DNA from: Ascidia mentula
Taxonomy: Eukaryota > Chordata > Ascidiacea > Phlebobranchia > Ascidiidae
Direction of reading: 5' to 3'
Length of the DNA: 64,000 bases
Assembly: GCA_947561715.1 (NCBI GenBank)
Contig: OX387200.1
Location: 15,812,501-15,876,500, forward strand
The notes under the pieces were generated by a model. That model was not told the DNA's origin. It ran no database searches and saw nothing but the letters and a program-made list of their open reading frames with translations. Shown piece after piece: positions 1 to 10,900 of the stretch (its first letter is position 1; each line of letters opens with the position of its first letter). A program made the translations under genes and the position numbers.

Positions 1-234
1 TATCACCCACAGGCGTCGACTTTTTAACGTTTTGTAAAATATTAAGGGTGACTTTTTCAGGTTTTGGAAATACGCAAAAAACATGTCGTCAGTCGTATCG
101 CCCCAAACATCGGTAAAAGACGCAAATTCTGTTTCGTGCCACTTCGTTTAGTAACAATCCACGAGACACTTGTGTTTGTCCTGATTATAACGGTGACAAT
201 ACAGATTTAGCTTAACGCATAGTATAATATATGT

Positions 235-403
235 CAATTTCTTCAGTTTGTCGTGTCTGTCTCTGATCTATGACTATATGCTTGCTTTTTTTTTTTTTTT
301 TTTTTTTGCTGCACCTGATGAAGCGAGATCAATCTCGCGAAAGCTCGTGCGAATAAAGTTGTTTAACAGTCAGTCTCTTATAAAAGCAGTGCACAAGCAA
401 GCA
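235..403. repeat. Retroposon-like insertion with 12-bp direct repeats and a hammerhead-like hairpin
   Basis: The block is flanked by the same 12 bases, TATAATATATGT, at 223-234 and 404-415, as for a target-site duplication. Inside are a 22-T run (286-307), then CTGATGA (315-321), a 6-bp stem GCGAGA/TCTCGC (323-328 with 333-338, loop TCAA), GAAA (339-342) and an AATAAA-like run near 352. A perfect 13-bp inverted repeat, TATATGCTTGCTT at 275-287 and its complement at 395-407, brackets the hairpin. The order CTGATGA-stem-GAAA resembles the hammerhead ribozyme core and also the 3' hairpins of some retroelements. There is an extra A between CTGATGA and the stem, and no clear cleavage strand, so activity is doubtful. 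Confidence 0.45.
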
Positions 404-452
404 TATAATATATGTGTTTTTTGTGGCAATAATTTTTAAATTAAACGAAATC

Positions 453-484
453 CAGGGGTGACAATCCATGCGTTGTCACCCCTG
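453..484. repeat. Perfect 12-bp inverted repeat (CAGGGGTGACAA)
   Basis: CAGGGGTGACAA at 453-464 and its exact complement at 473-484 are separated by 8 bases. A second short palindrome of the same flavour, AGGGGTgACCCCT, follows at 495-507. These CAGGGG-starting ends resemble hAT-type transposon termini, so this may be two abutting transposon ends. No complete element is visible. Confidence 0.5.
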
Positions 485-529
485 TTTGTTTGTGAGGGGT
501 GACCCCTATATCGACGTCTATGTCCACAG

Positions 530-3500
530 ACACTGGCATTACCGCAGCACAGGATCGGTGCTATCTTGCAAACGCAAGGGGCGATCGGTTTGGAAACTGT
601 GGTGTCAACGCTGATGGGTCGTACAAGGCCTGCAGTTCAGTGTAAGTCAGCTAAAAAGCTGTTTCTGCATATCGCTATCTTCCTGTGTTTGTGAGCAGAG
701 ACCAGTTATGCGGAAAACTGTTCTGCGAAGGCGCTGGAAATACTTTCAGGCCGGCAAGCAGAGAAGGTTCGAGAGGCAGTCTTACATTTGCATCTGACGG
801 CTACAGGTGTTATCTGTACATCGAACCCCCGCTGCCAGGTGTTTTCGACTACAGCTATGTACAAGATGGCAGTGCGTGCTATTTTAACCGAGGGGTGAGT
901 TTCTCAGCTAATATAAACAAAATCGATTATTATTCCAATTCAAACGAGTAGGCTGCGATTTTTCCGCATTTCTGCATTAACTGAAAAAATAAACGTTTTT
1001 ACAGGTTTGTTTTGAGGGAGCGTGCTACATAAGTACATCCTTGTGTACAAACCCATGTAACGGGGTAAGAATTTTATTCCGCCCGCTTGCACGAGAAACG
1101 CATATAACCCTCTTTTTTAAGACTTGCAACGACGCTGGGAACTGTTTCTGTGCTGATGGTTTGGCTCCACCGGATTGTACATCTGCCGGAAATGGCGGCA
1201 GTATCGACAGCGGACCTCCACCGACGCCCGCCATGCAAAGTTCGTGACCCGAGTTTTCAAATATTATTCATCCAATTATTAAATTCACCCATTTTTAGAC
1301 TGCGGTTCGTACAGCAAAGCGACTGATGCTGAAACTCTTCGATCCGAACTAGAAATGCAACTAGTATGCAGTCAGAAGATTGAAATTAGGTTTGCGTTAA
1401 ACCCTCTGACATGTCTGAGTTATAGCAATTGCATGCTGCTTATCGCAACGCGATTTCCATCAACACGATTCGAGAACAAACTCCATGCATCGTGTTTGCC
1501 TCAATACAAGAACTCTACCCACCCTTCAAGCGAAAACTATCTATCATAGTTCACACACAACATAAAGACACGGTTTTAAATCCTTGTATATTTCTATCTT
1601 GAAGTATTTAAAGTTGTGATTCTAAATCATTTTTTAGCAGTAACCCTTTGAAATAACGTACCTTTTTGTTTTATTCATATAATAGGTGTATGATGTACTT
1701 AATACAACACACACTACCCAGTCAAAAAATTTCGCCCGGGCCCTGACCGCTTTTCTTTGGTTAGCTTGGCAGATAGGTATGGCCCGCATACACAATAATG
1801 ATTCAGCCTCCACGCACTCTCTGCGACCACCCGTGGTTAAGAACCCCTATTATTATCATACAGGCCTTGTTATTCTTTCGCACTCGGGTAAGATAAAATA
1901 AAGTTATAATATGAGCCAGTAAAAATTGTATGGCCGTATAGGAGACTGATATCTCCCATGTTTATTCACCTTAAACAGATTAAAAGTGGATGTAATATGA
2001 TTGGTTTTCTTTTTTGCTAAGTTTAAGAGTTGAAAAACTCCTCATATGTAATGTTTTGTAGCTTTAACCTGTGCCCTTTCCTTGGCAACGGATACTCTGT
2101 GGACGATTTGGTGATAATTGGGGCAAACCAAGAGTACGATCCTTTAAGCAGAGTAAGTGTAATGTTGCCGTTTAAAGCGCACTTATCTATGATCGAAATA
2201 TTTTTTCCAAGAATCTCTCCGTGCCATTGGAGTGTGTTGCGAAGGCCGAACCTTATACAGCCGATCCTTGGAGAGCAAAAATTGTGTTCGACGCTCGCGT
2301 TTGTGGTGGAGAGGCACCGACGGTGAGAAATTTTGTCGCGTACAGTTTTTTTACTTACATGAAACACATTATAAACTGGAACTAGTACGACAGTGCCAGT
2401 TACGCAAATTGGTTTCAACGTTTGTTCGCCGAGAAGACACATAAGTCGCCACTGTAATGCATTTAGGTTGTTTCTGAAAAGTTTTATACCGAGTTTGCTG
2501 AAACAAAGTCGGTAAACAAACTTTAGTCATATAATGGAGCCATAATATGACGTTTGTGAGCTGCAGACAGCCATTGTTTCGACCTATGTGGCCAGGATCG
2601 TAAATATCGTCACACTGCAGCTCAAAATACTTTAGCTGTGGTTACAACGCCACTTATACCTCCATGATGTTTCAAAACACTTTGCTTGCGATACTAAACG
2701 TTTAACATTTGGTTCGGTTTAATTTTAATTAGATTGACTCCACACACGTGACCCGAACGGGACGATTTCGTGCTATTCGAGGAGGTGAAATTGATGAAAC
2801 GGCCACCATCGTACGAAAAAGGGCAGAGTTCTTCTACGACTTTAGATGCAAGCAAGAGAAATCTCTTTATGCCCAAATTGCTACAAAACCTGAAAAATTG
2901 TGCGTGTTTTTATGACAATAATCAAAGGCTGGTTCGTGAACCTGGACGATAAATAAATTTACAGGGTTCTTTTGGGATACGAGGATGCGAATCGGACCTA
3001 CAGTGTGGGAAGATCTTTCTTTCGTGATTTATCGCTCACTCAACCAATAGACGTTGAAAATGACGTCATCAACGTTGGTGACCGGATTCATGTTCTCCTT
3101 GAGCTCCAGGAATCGGATCCCAGCCTTGTGCTTCAGGTATCATCGCGAGTGTTTCACATTTTCTTTCGGTATAAAGGGGGTACATAAGATAAATAAAATG
3201 TGTTTCAGACCCTCGATTGTTGGATATCGGACAGTGCAGACGAGAACGTGAATCCTATTTATAATGTCATTGACAACAGGTATATAAACTTCATTCCGAA
3301 ATTAACCCACCGTTTAAACTTCAAACTTATGCCGTTTGAAATGGGCAGGTGTCCAGCGGAAGATGCACTGGGGGCAAATGAAGCTAACAATGTCACTCAA
3401 AATTGTGTTGGCGGGCATACTCAATTCTCATTTCTCGCATTTAAGTATGTGGGAAGGAGTCAGGCAGAGCAACTACTCTACTTGCATTGCCGTCTGCAAA

Positions 3501-3812
3501 CCTGTCAAGCAGATTTATACGACTGTAGCTGCCCTGTAAGTATTGTTGGGAGCAAGTTTTAAATCTTAAAATTGTAAATCTTAGAAATTAGGATCTCGTT
3601 TATAATTTTGTTGCAGAACGAAACACGAATGTCCATTATTAGTTCAATGTTGAAATTAGGTTTCATGGAATCTTTTTGTTGTGTGTTTTCATTGAGCATG
3701 TTGTTTAAACCAACAGACATGCTCAACTGACACAAGAAAGAAACGAAGTGACTACGCTTCCGCAACAAGTGGGAGAGTCGAAACAATGGGACCATTCCTA
3801 TTTGGAAATTAA
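530..3812 (+). CDS. ADAM-ZP1: secreted ADAM-type metalloprotease with ZP domain, 3' half only
   Basis: Twelve exons are visible: 530-641, 699-894, 1005-1064, 1122-1239, 1299-1389, 2062-2152, 2212-2322, 2733-2899, 2965-3136, 3209-3279, 3349-3535 and 3717-3812. They encode about 489 residues, from the middle of the ADAM cysteine-rich region (CGKLFC motif) through an EGF-like exon ending in GNGGSIDSGPPP, the classic end of an ADAM ectodomain. A complete ZP domain follows: ZP-N in exons 1299-2899, ZP-C in 2965-3535. The last exon carries a furin site (RKKRS) and a MGPFLF hydrophobic patch, then stops with no transmembrane segment. Signal peptide, prodomain, protease and disintegrin exons lie left of the window. 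All junctions are GT-AG and every exon matches the length of its counterpart in ADAM-ZP4 or differs by whole codons. Weak points are the donors GTTCGT at 1240 and GTGCGT at 2900. An inverted paralogue pair with ADAM-ZP3 shows recent sequence exchange. Confidence 0.85.
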
Positions 3813-3850
3813 ATCGTCGTCGATGTGAAATAAGCCTATCGACTTTGGCA

Positions 3851-3856
3851 AATAAA
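3851..3856 (+). terminator. Polyadenylation signal of ADAM-ZP1
   Basis: AATAAA lies 39 bases after the TAA stop at 3810-3812, a normal spacing for a short 3' UTR. Confidence 0.6.
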
Positions 3857-5110
3857 AATGAGTTAAAGCAACAGTGAATTGTATTCGGACTTGAATGCGG
3901 GATAAATGACAATAAATCGGGAAGTTTAACAAAGAACATCGTTTTGCATGATTGCAACCGTGCTGAACAAGGCTGCATTGTTGGCGCTTTCGTGGGTTCG
4001 TTGGAAAACTACATACGCGTTTGTATTCTAGCACAAACCTTAACAAGTTTTTCTAGGTTCAAAAGCATGTTGTACCATAATAAGAAGGGCCTAGGGCCTA
4101 TTGTTTTCGAGGTTCAAGGATGTTCGAAAACCGATGGAAAACACAAATTATAACTTACACATATAATCAAATTTTACATGACTTTCTGAACGACTGTTAT
4201 ATGCTTGTTAAATATTTTTTTTACCGGTTTATTTACCGCGGTGTTAAATAGGTGGTGTTTTAGGAAGGGGTTGAGACTTTGATAGGTTGATGTTTTTCGC
4301 TTTGTGCTGTTTCTGCAAAAACTGACAATACCGATTTAGCGACAAACTAAAGAATGTTTGCCCAATTTTTGTGAAGGTTAATAGGTGGGGGTTCATAAAG
4401 GTAAAAATAATCCCTCGTGACGTAGGTAAGGTGCCCGCGGGCTAGGTCAAAATACGACGTCACAAACGGAGACCGGAAATCCTTAAAATACCGAGAAGAC
4501 TTTGTCGATGCAAACCCGATATTATCGACATTCGAAATAGCTGTATGTTTTTGTGGCTTTCAAAAACATACAACTTGGCTCTGCGTTTCCAAATATAACA
4601 TTACTTTCAAGATTTTCTAATTTAAACCTGTCAATAAATGAATTTTTTTTCTTCTTTTTATCCGGTTGCCTTCACTGTTTTTTGGTTAGTAATGTTCATT
4701 TGGTAGACCAAATATGGTATAGTTTCCAATAAGTTGTATGTTAGGATTTTTTACAAAGTATACAGATAAACACCAAAATATAAAAGCCAAAGCTAATATG
4801 CTTGGCTTTCATATTCAAAGTAATTAACTACAAGTATTTTGCAACAAAATATATCTTTAATTGATTTCCAATTTTTACCTTGATTATAATTTGGGCAATT
4901 CATTCTGCTTATTGGCTATACGTGATAATGCAGCTTACATAGTATTCATAAGCGACATGCATGCACTTTTCAACGTGGTAATTGCATACTGCGTTTGTCG
5001 ACGTGACGTTCAGTTTAGCCGACAAAATTGATCCTATCTTTAGCCCCGAGGCTATCGTGTATTTTGGGCGATAATTTGCTTCGGGGCAATAGGAGATACA
5101 TTTGGCGTTC
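3857..5110. other. Intergenic, ADAM-ZP1 to YHYH gene
   Basis: AT-rich, no convincing exon on either strand. It contains two short perfect hairpins: one with 12-bp arms at 4542-4572 and one with arms AAAGCCAA/TTGGCTTT at 4783-4809. The right end must hold the promoter of the YHYH gene. Confidence 0.6.
4542..4572. repeat. Perfect 12-bp hairpin
   Basis: TGTATGTTTTTG at 4542-4553 pairs exactly with 4561-4572 across a 7-base loop (TGGCTTT). It is too short for a normal microRNA precursor and may be a foldback remnant. Confidence 0.5.
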
Positions 5111-5120
5111 AAACTTAGGG

Positions 5121-5127
5121 TATAAAA
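5121..5127 (+). promoter_or_regulatory. TATA box of the YHYH gene
   Basis: TATAAAA lies 84 bases upstream of the chosen ATG at 5211. Transcription would start near 5150, giving a 5' UTR of about 60 bases. No other TATA box sits as well before the coding start. Confidence 0.65.
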
Positions 5128-5210
5128 GTCGCCCCACCAGACTCTCCCAGCATAAGCAGTGTAATCAGCAGCCTTTGTTACTGATCAGCACTTCAACTTC
5201 AATAGAAGGC

Positions 5211-7460
5211 ATGTCGTTCTCAATTGTTCAGCTAGTTCTGCTGATTGGTACTGCAACATGTGCGTTAGCTCTTACCGAGCAAGAGTATTATATCTTGAAG
5301 TACAACTTGCACCAGTCGATCAGAAACACCAGCGCATTCACCATCGAAATAAATGATGCTGGTAATTATGTGATCAACATCAGTGGTATTCCTGAACACG
5401 ACACAAGTAAGTCTCAAGGATCCTAATTTAGCTTTAGAGATTATGAAAACATTGTAAATGTACAGGCGATTGCTACAACACTGATATGAATTGCTGTCGT
5501 CCGAACGCGAGAATCTGCCGGCGTGAGAGGAGCATGGAAATCCCACGCAACCCATCCGCTTCCCTCAACGAGACCTACTGCACCCCGATGGGATCAGTCG
5601 GTAAGACATTGATTGTCTGGAAATCTAAATGGAGAAATGTTGTGCTATTATTGCTGTCAGAGATACGGTGCACGTTTGAGAGCATTCCAGAAATCTATGG
5701 TTTAATATATCTAGTCTTTATTGGCATTAAACTTACTCACATTAGTTGCTTGGAAATCAAATCATTGTAATATATTTTTTGCCTGGCATGCATATATAAT
5801 AATGAAAGAGTAGACTTTGTTTGTATCAAACAGCTACATAAAAACACTTTAAAATAGCATGTCAAGGATCTTATAAAAGACAAGAAATGCTATTGCAGGG
5901 TTTGCCACAAGCGGAACGCCATTCTACAACCACTTTGAGGCCGACTGCGTAGACGTTAACGTGATGCCGGAGGGTACGTTTGACAACTGCAACGGCCATC
6001 CAAGTCCACACGGCGAATACCACTTTCATCGAGCACCTAACACTACGTGAGTTTCGTGGAAGTTTGTGCAGCACATCAAGCAATAATCATGCAGCAAAAT
6101 GTCGATATTACGGTTTTGGATAATCAGATTGGCAAGCATAATCTCTCGTAAAATATGCGTAAATTTTTTTACCAAACTGACATATTGAAGATTGATATAA
6201 AAGGTTGTGGCAATGAACTAAAAAGGTGACTAATTGTCCTATATTTTGCAAATATATTTAACAACGTGTTTTTATTACCAGTTGCATGGGAGTTCCTGAC
6301 AACGGCATAGCACACATTATTGGTGTGGCAGAAGACGGTTTCGCCGTATATGATTCGGCCGAATACGGAGGGGTAACTCAATCCTTGGACGAGTGCGGCG
6401 GTTTCATGGTGAGGCGCAAAAAATCACATTTTGATTGTTGTTTTTTTTTCACCGTAACACTTGTAATATTGCGCAGCCCGACAATGAGCCAACGCAGTAC
6501 AGGTACGTTTCTCAGCATGCGGCAAGTGGTGGACAGGATTACGTCATACCTTGCTTCAAGGGAATTCCCCTCAAGCCAAGGTTGGTAAATCAAATTGTGG
6601 CGACTGATGTCAATAAAAACTTCTAAACCCAACAAACTGCTGTCTGAAAGTCTACAGTACGTTTCTGGGTAAACTCGTGCTGCCCGGTGATAACCACGTA
6701 AATAAAAATCTTGTTATTTTCATTTCCTTTTCTTGGTGTAAAACTATTTGTGTTTTTATCACTTAGATGCTGTGATTGCATGGAATGTGGTCGTACCGAG
6801 CCACCAGGATGCACACGTGGCAGGGGAGCAGGCAAAGGCCCGGAAGAGAGTGAAGGTCATGAAGACTCCGAAAACCGACCAGAATTTAACGGTGGAAGAC
6901 CACCCTTCGGTCAGGGCCGACCAGCTTTCGGTCAGGGCCGACCACCTTTTGGCCAGGGAAGACCACCTTTCGGCCAAGGCAGACCATCTTTCGGTCAGGG
7001 AAGACCACCTTTCGGTCAGGGCCGACCAACTTATGGTCAGGGCAGACCATCTGGGGGACCGTTTGGTGGCCAAGGTGGACCTGGTGGACAGTGTCGAGAT
7101 GAAAAGAAAGGAAATAGTCAAAGACCGACACAAAACGGCGCGTTTAACTTCTTTAGTTTTATTGGTGGACAACAACAAGTTGGACAAAATCCAGGAGACT
7201 GCACACGAGAACAGCTTCAGCAGGCCAGGCCGCAGCAACAGGAAGAATTCGACTGCTCTACATGCACTGACCAATGTGTACCTACCGGCGGCTTCAAGAG
7301 CTTCGCCGAGGGTCGAAAATACACGGCCTGTCGCCGGCGTTGCCAGAATAAAGATGCCAAAAGCACCGTGAAGCCAAGGACCTCTCCTCGGCGTCAATTT
7401 ACCCAACAGCAACTAAATCTTCTCCAGCAGCTTCTCCGCTTTTTGTTAAACCAAGGATAA
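5211..7460 (+). CDS. Secreted YHYH-domain protein with Gly-Arg-Pro-Pro-Phe-Gly-Gln repeats
   Basis: Six exons (5211-5406, 5466-5600, 5899-6046, 6282-6408, 6477-6580, 6767-7460) give 467 residues in frame. Residues 1-20 are a signal peptide (hydrophobic, ending CALA). A Cys-rich stretch (about 66-105) precedes a YHYH domain: HGEYHFH at 148-154, DECGG at 196-200 and DYVIPCFKG at 223-231 are the family landmarks. The second YHYH element has decayed to YRYV (210-213). From residue 280 to about 346 are seven-residue repeats of the type GRPPFGQ, encoded by 21-bp DNA repeats. The C-terminus is Cys-rich, then Gln-rich. The function of YHYH proteins is not established; the export signal, cysteines and low-complexity repeat suggest an extracellular or matrix protein. 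The ATG at 5211 follows a TATA box and begins a clear signal peptide. This gene is unrelated to its ADAM-ZP neighbours. Confidence 0.82.
6894..7092 (+). repeat. 21-bp coding tandem repeat
   Basis: About seven in-frame copies of a 21-bp unit of the form GGCCGACCACCTTTCGGTCAG (one base variants between copies), then degenerate Gly-rich repeats. Each unit encodes Gly-Arg-Pro-Pro-Phe-Gly-Gln; variants replace the second Pro by Ala, Ser or Thr, and Phe by Tyr once. Open readings in other frames over this block are by-products of the 21-bp periodicity. Confidence 0.9.
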
Positions 7461-7472
7461 ATGTAACTTTTA

Positions 7473-7478
7473 AATAAA
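7473..7478 (+). terminator. Polyadenylation signal of the YHYH gene
   Basis: AATAAA 13 bases after the TAA stop, within an A-rich run. Confidence 0.55.
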
Positions 7479-7656
7479 AAAAATAATCCGGAGCCTTTTG
7501 CACAAAATATAATGTGTAACACGATTTTGTTTCTATAATCCGATACTAACACGAGTTCCAAATAAACCAAACTGCAGCATTTTTGGTGTTTAGGTTTATC
7601 AGGCAATATTGATAAGGTTTTGCCATTTGACTTTCTATAGATAATTTAACTTTCAA

Positions 7657-7834
7657 AGGATTGCGGATAAAACGCGCAATAAACATTCACTTACAGTACG
7701 TAGCAACTCAGAAAATATTCTGAAATTGGAAAAACAATCGCAACTAAAAACAAACGCTTTTCAGAAAATTTGCGCCGTATTAGTACGACATTGACTGTAA
7801 GTGAATGTTTTTTGCGCGTTTTATCCACAATCCT
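7657..7834. repeat. Foldback element, 41-bp arms
   Basis: The arm at 7657-7697 is the inverted copy of 7794-7834, with 39 of 41 bases identical by eye (for example GGATAAAACGCGCAA in both). Shorter outer matches (ATTTGACTT) continue the pairing at 7625 and about 7846. The 96-base centre is AT-rich. This looks like a MITE or foldback and sits between two converging genes. Confidence 0.75.
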
Positions 7835-7890
7835 CTGGAAGTCAAATACACAAATAGTCCTGTATCAATACACTACTATGTCATATGTAT

Positions 7891-7896
7891 TTTATT
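7891..7896 (-). terminator. Polyadenylation signal of ADAM-ZP2
   Basis: TTTATT on the + strand is AATAAA on the - strand, 44 bases downstream of the ADAM-ZP2 stop at 7940-7942. Confidence 0.55.
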
Positions 7897-7939
7897 GGGA
7901 TCTATGCTTGTTCCCACACTTTACTAACAAAGTAGTTCA

Positions 7940-10900
7940 TTATCTGAACAAAAGTGGTCCCATTGTTTCGATCCGTTCAGCATTATCTGTCCAATCACGG
8001 AAGCTTCTCCTCTTTTTGCGCTTGCTGCATGTCTGTATTAGCAAACGCAGTAAATTACTTTCGAAGACGTTGTCGCATTCACAACATACACCTAACTAAA
8101 ACGAAAATACTGCAAACATTTGCAAGAAAAAACTAGTATGTGCGAAAAGGCATCGAGGCAAAAATGTGATCCACAGTATACTCATGCCACAAATAGACAT
8201 CCACGTTTTATAATTTTCAGTCTTTTGGTTTACCTAAATAGAATGTCCAAAAATGAACTTACAGTGCAGCTACAGTCGTGGTGGTCACCCAGGCAGGTTT
8301 GCAAACGACAATGTAGGTAGAGGTTCTGTTGGTCCTCATTCCGATTGTTATATTTAAATGCCAAAAAGGAAAATTTCGCTTGTCTTGAGACGCAGTTTTG
8401 AGTCAAAGCATTGGCTCCGGACTCACCTAGAAGATCTGCGGCAGGACATCTAGAAAATAATTCAAATAAAAAAAATACACAGGGAGACAAACGGTTATTG
8501 GTGAAAAATCAAACCTGCTGGTTATAATGTGATATATAGGATCCACGTTCTCGTCAGCGGAGTCAGATATCCAGCAGCTAAGGATCTACAAACAAAACCC
8601 ATTTAAATGTTTGTTCAGTACTTGACATAGACCGTTACCTGTAGAATGAGATTGGCGGCTATGTCTTGAAGCTCCAGAAGCACGTAGACGCGATCAGTAA
8701 CTCTGATGTTGTCCGTTCCCAAATCTATCTCTTGAGTGTGCGAAGCGTCTCGGAAGAAGAATCTGTTGACTTTGTAGTTCGCGATCGCATCTTCGTATCC
8801 AAAGATAACCCTAAAAACAAGAGCTTCCTTTGATATCATTGGATTATGTTACGGATGTGAGTTAAAATTTGACAGAAAAAGAGACGAAAGTTCGTGACAA
8901 AAGGCAAAACTATGAAATCCTCAAAAATACACTAAAAGTTCTGTTGTTTTACTCCTGTCGGTTGAAAGAAATAAACATTCCGTTCAACACTGCAAGTGCA
9001 ACAAACTTGTGATTAAATTTGTCTGATCCCAACACAGATACGTACAGCTTTTCCGGTTTTATTGCGATTTGGGCGTAGTGTGTTTTGTTCATCTGGCATC
9101 TCGGAAGTCATAAATGAACTCGGGTTTCTTTCTAGCAATCGTTCTTGTGTCGTCCATGGCACCACCACGAATCGCGCGAAATCTTGCAGTTCGTATCACA
9201 TGTTTATCGTCGATCTAAAGAAACGTTCATCAAGGAGGTTAGACATCATTTACCGATAAAACATGCCTATCCAATCGCACAGTTTGAAACACATTTCCTT
9301 TTTACAGTGTAAGTACTATGCGCTGCCAAAAATAAGAACTACGAAAACACACTATTGGGGATTCCCCGCTGCAAACTGTGGAGTCGAAGACAATTTTTGC
9401 CCTCCATTCTTTTCCCTCCGCAACCGTTTCCGCTTTTGCGACGCATTCCTCTGGCATTGAAACGTTCTAAAAATTATAAACGTATTTGCTCACGTAAAAA
9501 TATAAAACATTGCTTGCGTAAAATTGACTGTTAGAATAAATTTAGTCGCGATTCCGCTTTATTTAATATCATGTAATTGTCAGTTCCGCTCACCTGATTA
9601 AATGGATCGTACTCTTGGCTCATTGCCATGATCACCAAATCGTCGACAGTGTAACCGCTAGCAATGAACGGACACAAGTTGAAACTAGAGAAGACATAAA
9701 ATATATGTGTTTCCTTAAAGAGGATTGCTGCAATGAGTTAACAGCATATTGTGTGAACCTTATGGCCATCTTGTGTGCGCAGATTAGCTCCAGATCCAAT
9801 TCGGAATGAAGTATTTCACTATCCACCGCCTTAGGGTGCGAGTTGCAATCTAAAATGACATTGATAATCAGTAAACCAGCACCCTTGTTTTTTCAATGTA
9901 TGACTAACTTGGCGAAGAAAGTGGTGGAGGGCCGCTGTCGATACTGCCGCCATTTCCGGACGATGAACAATCCGGTGGAGCCAAACCTTCCGCACAGAAA
10001 CAATTCCCAGCGTCGTTACAAGTCTAAATTATTTTTGCAAATACGTAAATCCGTACCCGCGCTTTGTTTGCACCATACGACTATCTGACACTGTAAATGT
10101 ACTTTTTGGGATCAACTATGTTCTTTAGAATAAAAAAAGTCCTATGTTAATAATTGCCGATAAAACTTGCCCCGTTGCACGGAGACGAACACAAAGATAC
10201 GCTGTCCACACAATTTCCTTCGAAGCAAACCTGAACACAGAAACGTATTGCATTCATCACAATTTACTGATTGCCACACACTCAAGTAGATAACGTGCTA
10301 AACTGACACCAGCTTTTATCTGCCACACCAGCTGTTATCTTACCCCGGTATTTGAGTTGCATTCACTTCCGTCTTGAACGTAGCTATAGTCAAATATACC
10401 AGGCAGAGGTGGTTCAATATACATATAGCATATAGGACCATTCGTGTAATTAAAAAAGCCCTGTTGCCCATCGCCGCTCAGGGGTCGGTTGTTAGACATA
10501 GCACCATCGCAGAACAATTTTCCGCACAGGATATTTCTGTACGTAATTAACATGATGTACTTGATCAAACACTAAGGAGAGGCAACATTGATGTTACATA
10601 CGTGGCACCACACGCGACGTACGATCCAGTCTCATTGACACCACAGTTTCCAAATTGAGTGCCAAGTACGTTCACGGCGTAACATTCGATCGGCGCCTCT
10701 GCTACCCCGACACCTATAAAAAAAAACAAGCATACTCACGATCTATAATGAAGTTCATATTATACAACGTTGGTAAAATAGGTACCTTGACCTAGCATTA
10801 GTAGGCACTGCCGGGTGCGTGTTAAACAATATCCGCCTTTGCACCGGTCCAAACCGGAATTGCAAAGAACGCCGTCCTCAGCATGTCTATCATCGGGACA

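Larger units (their letters stand above)
1..529. other. Intron of ADAM-ZP1 (left part cut by window edge)
   Basis: No exon of the ADAM-ZP type is visible here; the first acceptor (tgtccacag) ends at 529. By comparison with the three other copies, the missing upstream exon should encode the CPED...QC part of the ADAM cysteine-rich region, and it is not found between 1 and 529. The stretch holds a 169-bp insertion with a hairpin and a 12-bp perfect inverted repeat, listed separately. Confidence 0.6.

Noticed and set aside
4542..4572. microRNA precursor
   Set aside because: The stem is only 12 bp, below precursor size, with no extended pairing outside.
6748..7412. Long open readings in other frames across the YHYH repeat (207 residues on +, 217 on -)
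   Set aside because: They arise because a 21-bp repeat stays open in several frames. They lack the cysteine pattern, splice continuity and signal peptide of the chosen frame.
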